From: Candidatus Nanopelagicales bacterium
Lineage (GTDB): Bacteria; Actinomycetota; Actinomycetes; S36-B12; GCA-2699445
DNA: 7,092 bases
Assembly: GCA_029939085.1 (NCBI GenBank)
Contig: JAOZTQ010000004.1
Span: 15,631 to 22,722, forward strand
Reading direction: 5' to 3'
The translations under genes and the position numbers were made by a program. This document shows positions 6,254 to 7,092 of this stretch, piece after piece; position 1 is the stretch's first letter, and each line of letters starts with the position of its first letter. Below the pieces are notes generated by a model. That model saw only the letters and a program-made list of their open reading frames with translations, made no database searches and was not told the DNA's origin.

Positions 6254-6924
6254 GCACCGGGTTCAAAGGCAGGTCTCTCATCGCCAACTCGGCGCAGCCG
6301 CGCCACATAATCACGGCGTGAGATCGCTACGACACCTAACGTCTCAAGATGCGGTGTTGACCATTGCACGTCCAGCAGGCGATCACCGCCCGCTTCCAGT
6401 AAACGTTGCACTAGGGCTACCACCGCCACTTTGGAAGCGTCTCTACCTCGATGGAACATCGACTCGCCGGAGAACAGGCCAGCGACCTCGACTCCGAACA
6501 AGCCCCCCGCCAGCACCCCATCGGGATCCCACACTTCAATACTGTGTGCCCAGCCCATGTGATGCAGTTCTCGGTAGCAATCTTCGAAGTCCGGGGCAAT
6601 CCAGTGACCTTCTCGTTGCGGATCAGCGCAAGCCGCAACAACTTCATTAAACGCCGTATCCACACTGACCCGATAGCGACGTATGGCCCGCCTGAGCGAA
6701 CGACTTATGTGAAGTCCATCCAACGGCAAAACACCGCGAGGATCCGGTGAAAACCAACCCACTAAATCCTCGGAAATCGGCATCGCAAATAGACCCTGCC
6801 GGTAACCCGCGAGTGCGAGTGCCGGTTCGATAGTTGAACCGGCCGCAATCAAATCCGTTCCCTCTGAAGCCAGCAGCGGATCTGGTAACTGCCAGCGCGA
6901 AGGTTCCGGCTCGATTTGGCGCAT
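6250..6924 (-). CDS. aat: Leucyl/phenylalanyl-tRNA-protein transferase
   Basis: This enzyme transfers Leu or Phe from aminoacyl-tRNA to the N-terminal Arg or Lys of proteins, marking them for ClpS/ClpAP-type degradation (N-degron pathway). It has 224 residues, close to the family's usual length. Conserved blocks in order: YRQGLFAMP (41-49), WFSPDPRGVLPL (57-68), HISRSLRR (72-79), HWIAPDFEDCYRELH (107-121), HSIEVW (127-132), GESMF (153-157), ASK (163-165), LLDVQ (183-187, with the Asp corresponding to the catalytic Asp of the E. coli enzyme) and ISRRDY (201-206). ATG 6924 lies only 4 nt after the stop of the upstream kinase gene and has no clear ribosome binding site, so translation is probably coupled to the kinase gene. 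The 3' end overlaps tusA tail to tail. No frameshift or missing block is seen. Confidence 0.95.
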   Translation of the reverse strand: MRQIEPEPSRWQLPDPLLASEGTDLIAAGSTIEPALALAGYRQGLFAMPISEDLVGWFSPDPRGVLPLDGLHISRSLRRAIRRYRVSVDTAFNEVVAACADPQREGHWIAPDFEDCYRELHHMGWAHSIEVWDPDGVLAGGLFGVEVAGLFSGESMFHRGRDASKVAVVALVQRLLEAGGDRLLDVQWSTPHLETLGVVAISRRDYVARLRRVGDERPAFEPGA

Positions 6925-6928
6925 GTGG

Positions 6929-7092
6929 TCAGGCGATTTTCAGATGCGCCGCTACCTCTTCGCGAGCATCGCTGCCGAAAGTCTCGCCTAGCCTCGTTGC
7001 AAACTCTTGGTGGGAAAATTCATATTCCTGTGGTCCGACCGTTTCGACCACATACGCAGCCAGGGTAGACCCGATTTGGGCGCATCGTTCCG
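6929..7092 (-). CDS. PfkB-family carbohydrate/adenosine kinase, C-terminal fragment, cut by window edge
   Basis: The right edge holds the last 53 residues of a minus-strand gene ending in TGA at 6929-6931. The sequence (ERCAQIGSTLAAYVVETVGP, then QEYEFSHQEFATRLGETFG) resembles the end of actinobacterial PfkB kinases of the AdoK/CbhK type: an Ala-rich C-terminal helix with AAYVVETVG, then a QEYxF segment and a helical tail. The family phosphorylates adenosine or a sugar using ATP, but the catalytic GAGD motif and substrate residues lie outside the window, so the substrate cannot be read. In Mycobacterium a kinase of this family (Rv2202c) lies close to ctaC, which supports the call. It is followed after 4 nt by aat, as an operon. 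Confidence 0.7.
   Translation of the reverse strand, partial: ERCAQIGSTLAAYVVETVGPQEYEFSHQEFATRLGETFGSDAREEVAAHLKIA

Overview
The window looks like a chromosomal segment of an actinobacterium (Actinomycetota) of middling GC content (mid-50s percent by eye). Three things support this: a four-helix cytochrome c oxidase subunit IV (CtaF) directly behind CtaC and CtaD, a lipoprotein-type CtaC, and a neighbourhood (L,D-transpeptidase, DEDDh exonuclease, PfkB/adenosine-kinase-type sugar kinase) that I recall as recurring around ctaCDF in Streptomyces and Mycobacterium. The species cannot be named from this sequence.

Layout from left to right. Positions 1-206 (minus) hold the N-terminus of a DEDDh 3'-5' exonuclease that runs off the left edge. 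Positions 308-1501 (minus) encode a lipoprotein L,D-transpeptidase with Ig-like domains and a YkuD catalytic domain. Positions 1691-4691 (minus) are the ctaC-ctaD-ctaF operon for aa3-type cytochrome c oxidase, with 4-nt stop/start overlaps at both junctions. A 129-bp divergent promoter region (4692-4820) follows. On the plus strand, 4821-6253 holds a class V PLP enzyme of the cysteine desulfurase family overlapping a TusA-type sulfur carrier gene by 4 nt. On the minus strand, 6250-6924 is aat (leucyl/phenylalanyl-tRNA-protein transferase), and 6929-7092 is the C-terminal end of a PfkB-family kinase. aat and tusA converge and share a TTAA that is the stop codon on both strands.

Functionally the centre of the window is respiratory: CtaC carries the CuA site, CtaD the heme a and a3/CuB site plus proton-channel residues, and CtaF is the small accessory subunit. 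The divergent desulfurase/TusA pair would supply or relay sulfane sulfur. Placing it back to back with an oxidase operon suggests coordinated expression, but no direct functional link can be shown here. Ldt acts in the cell envelope, Aat in N-degron tagging, and the exonuclease in DNA repair.

The most interesting details are the divergent active site of the desulfurase-like protein, its separation from TusA (the two are, from memory, commonly one fused protein in this phylum), two genes with the spacing of leaderless promoters (-10 element, 6 nt, then ATG), and a set of palindromes in the ctaC leader. Most of the window is otherwise an ordinary conserved actinobacterial region, and I found no mobile element, CRISPR array, tRNA or rRNA.
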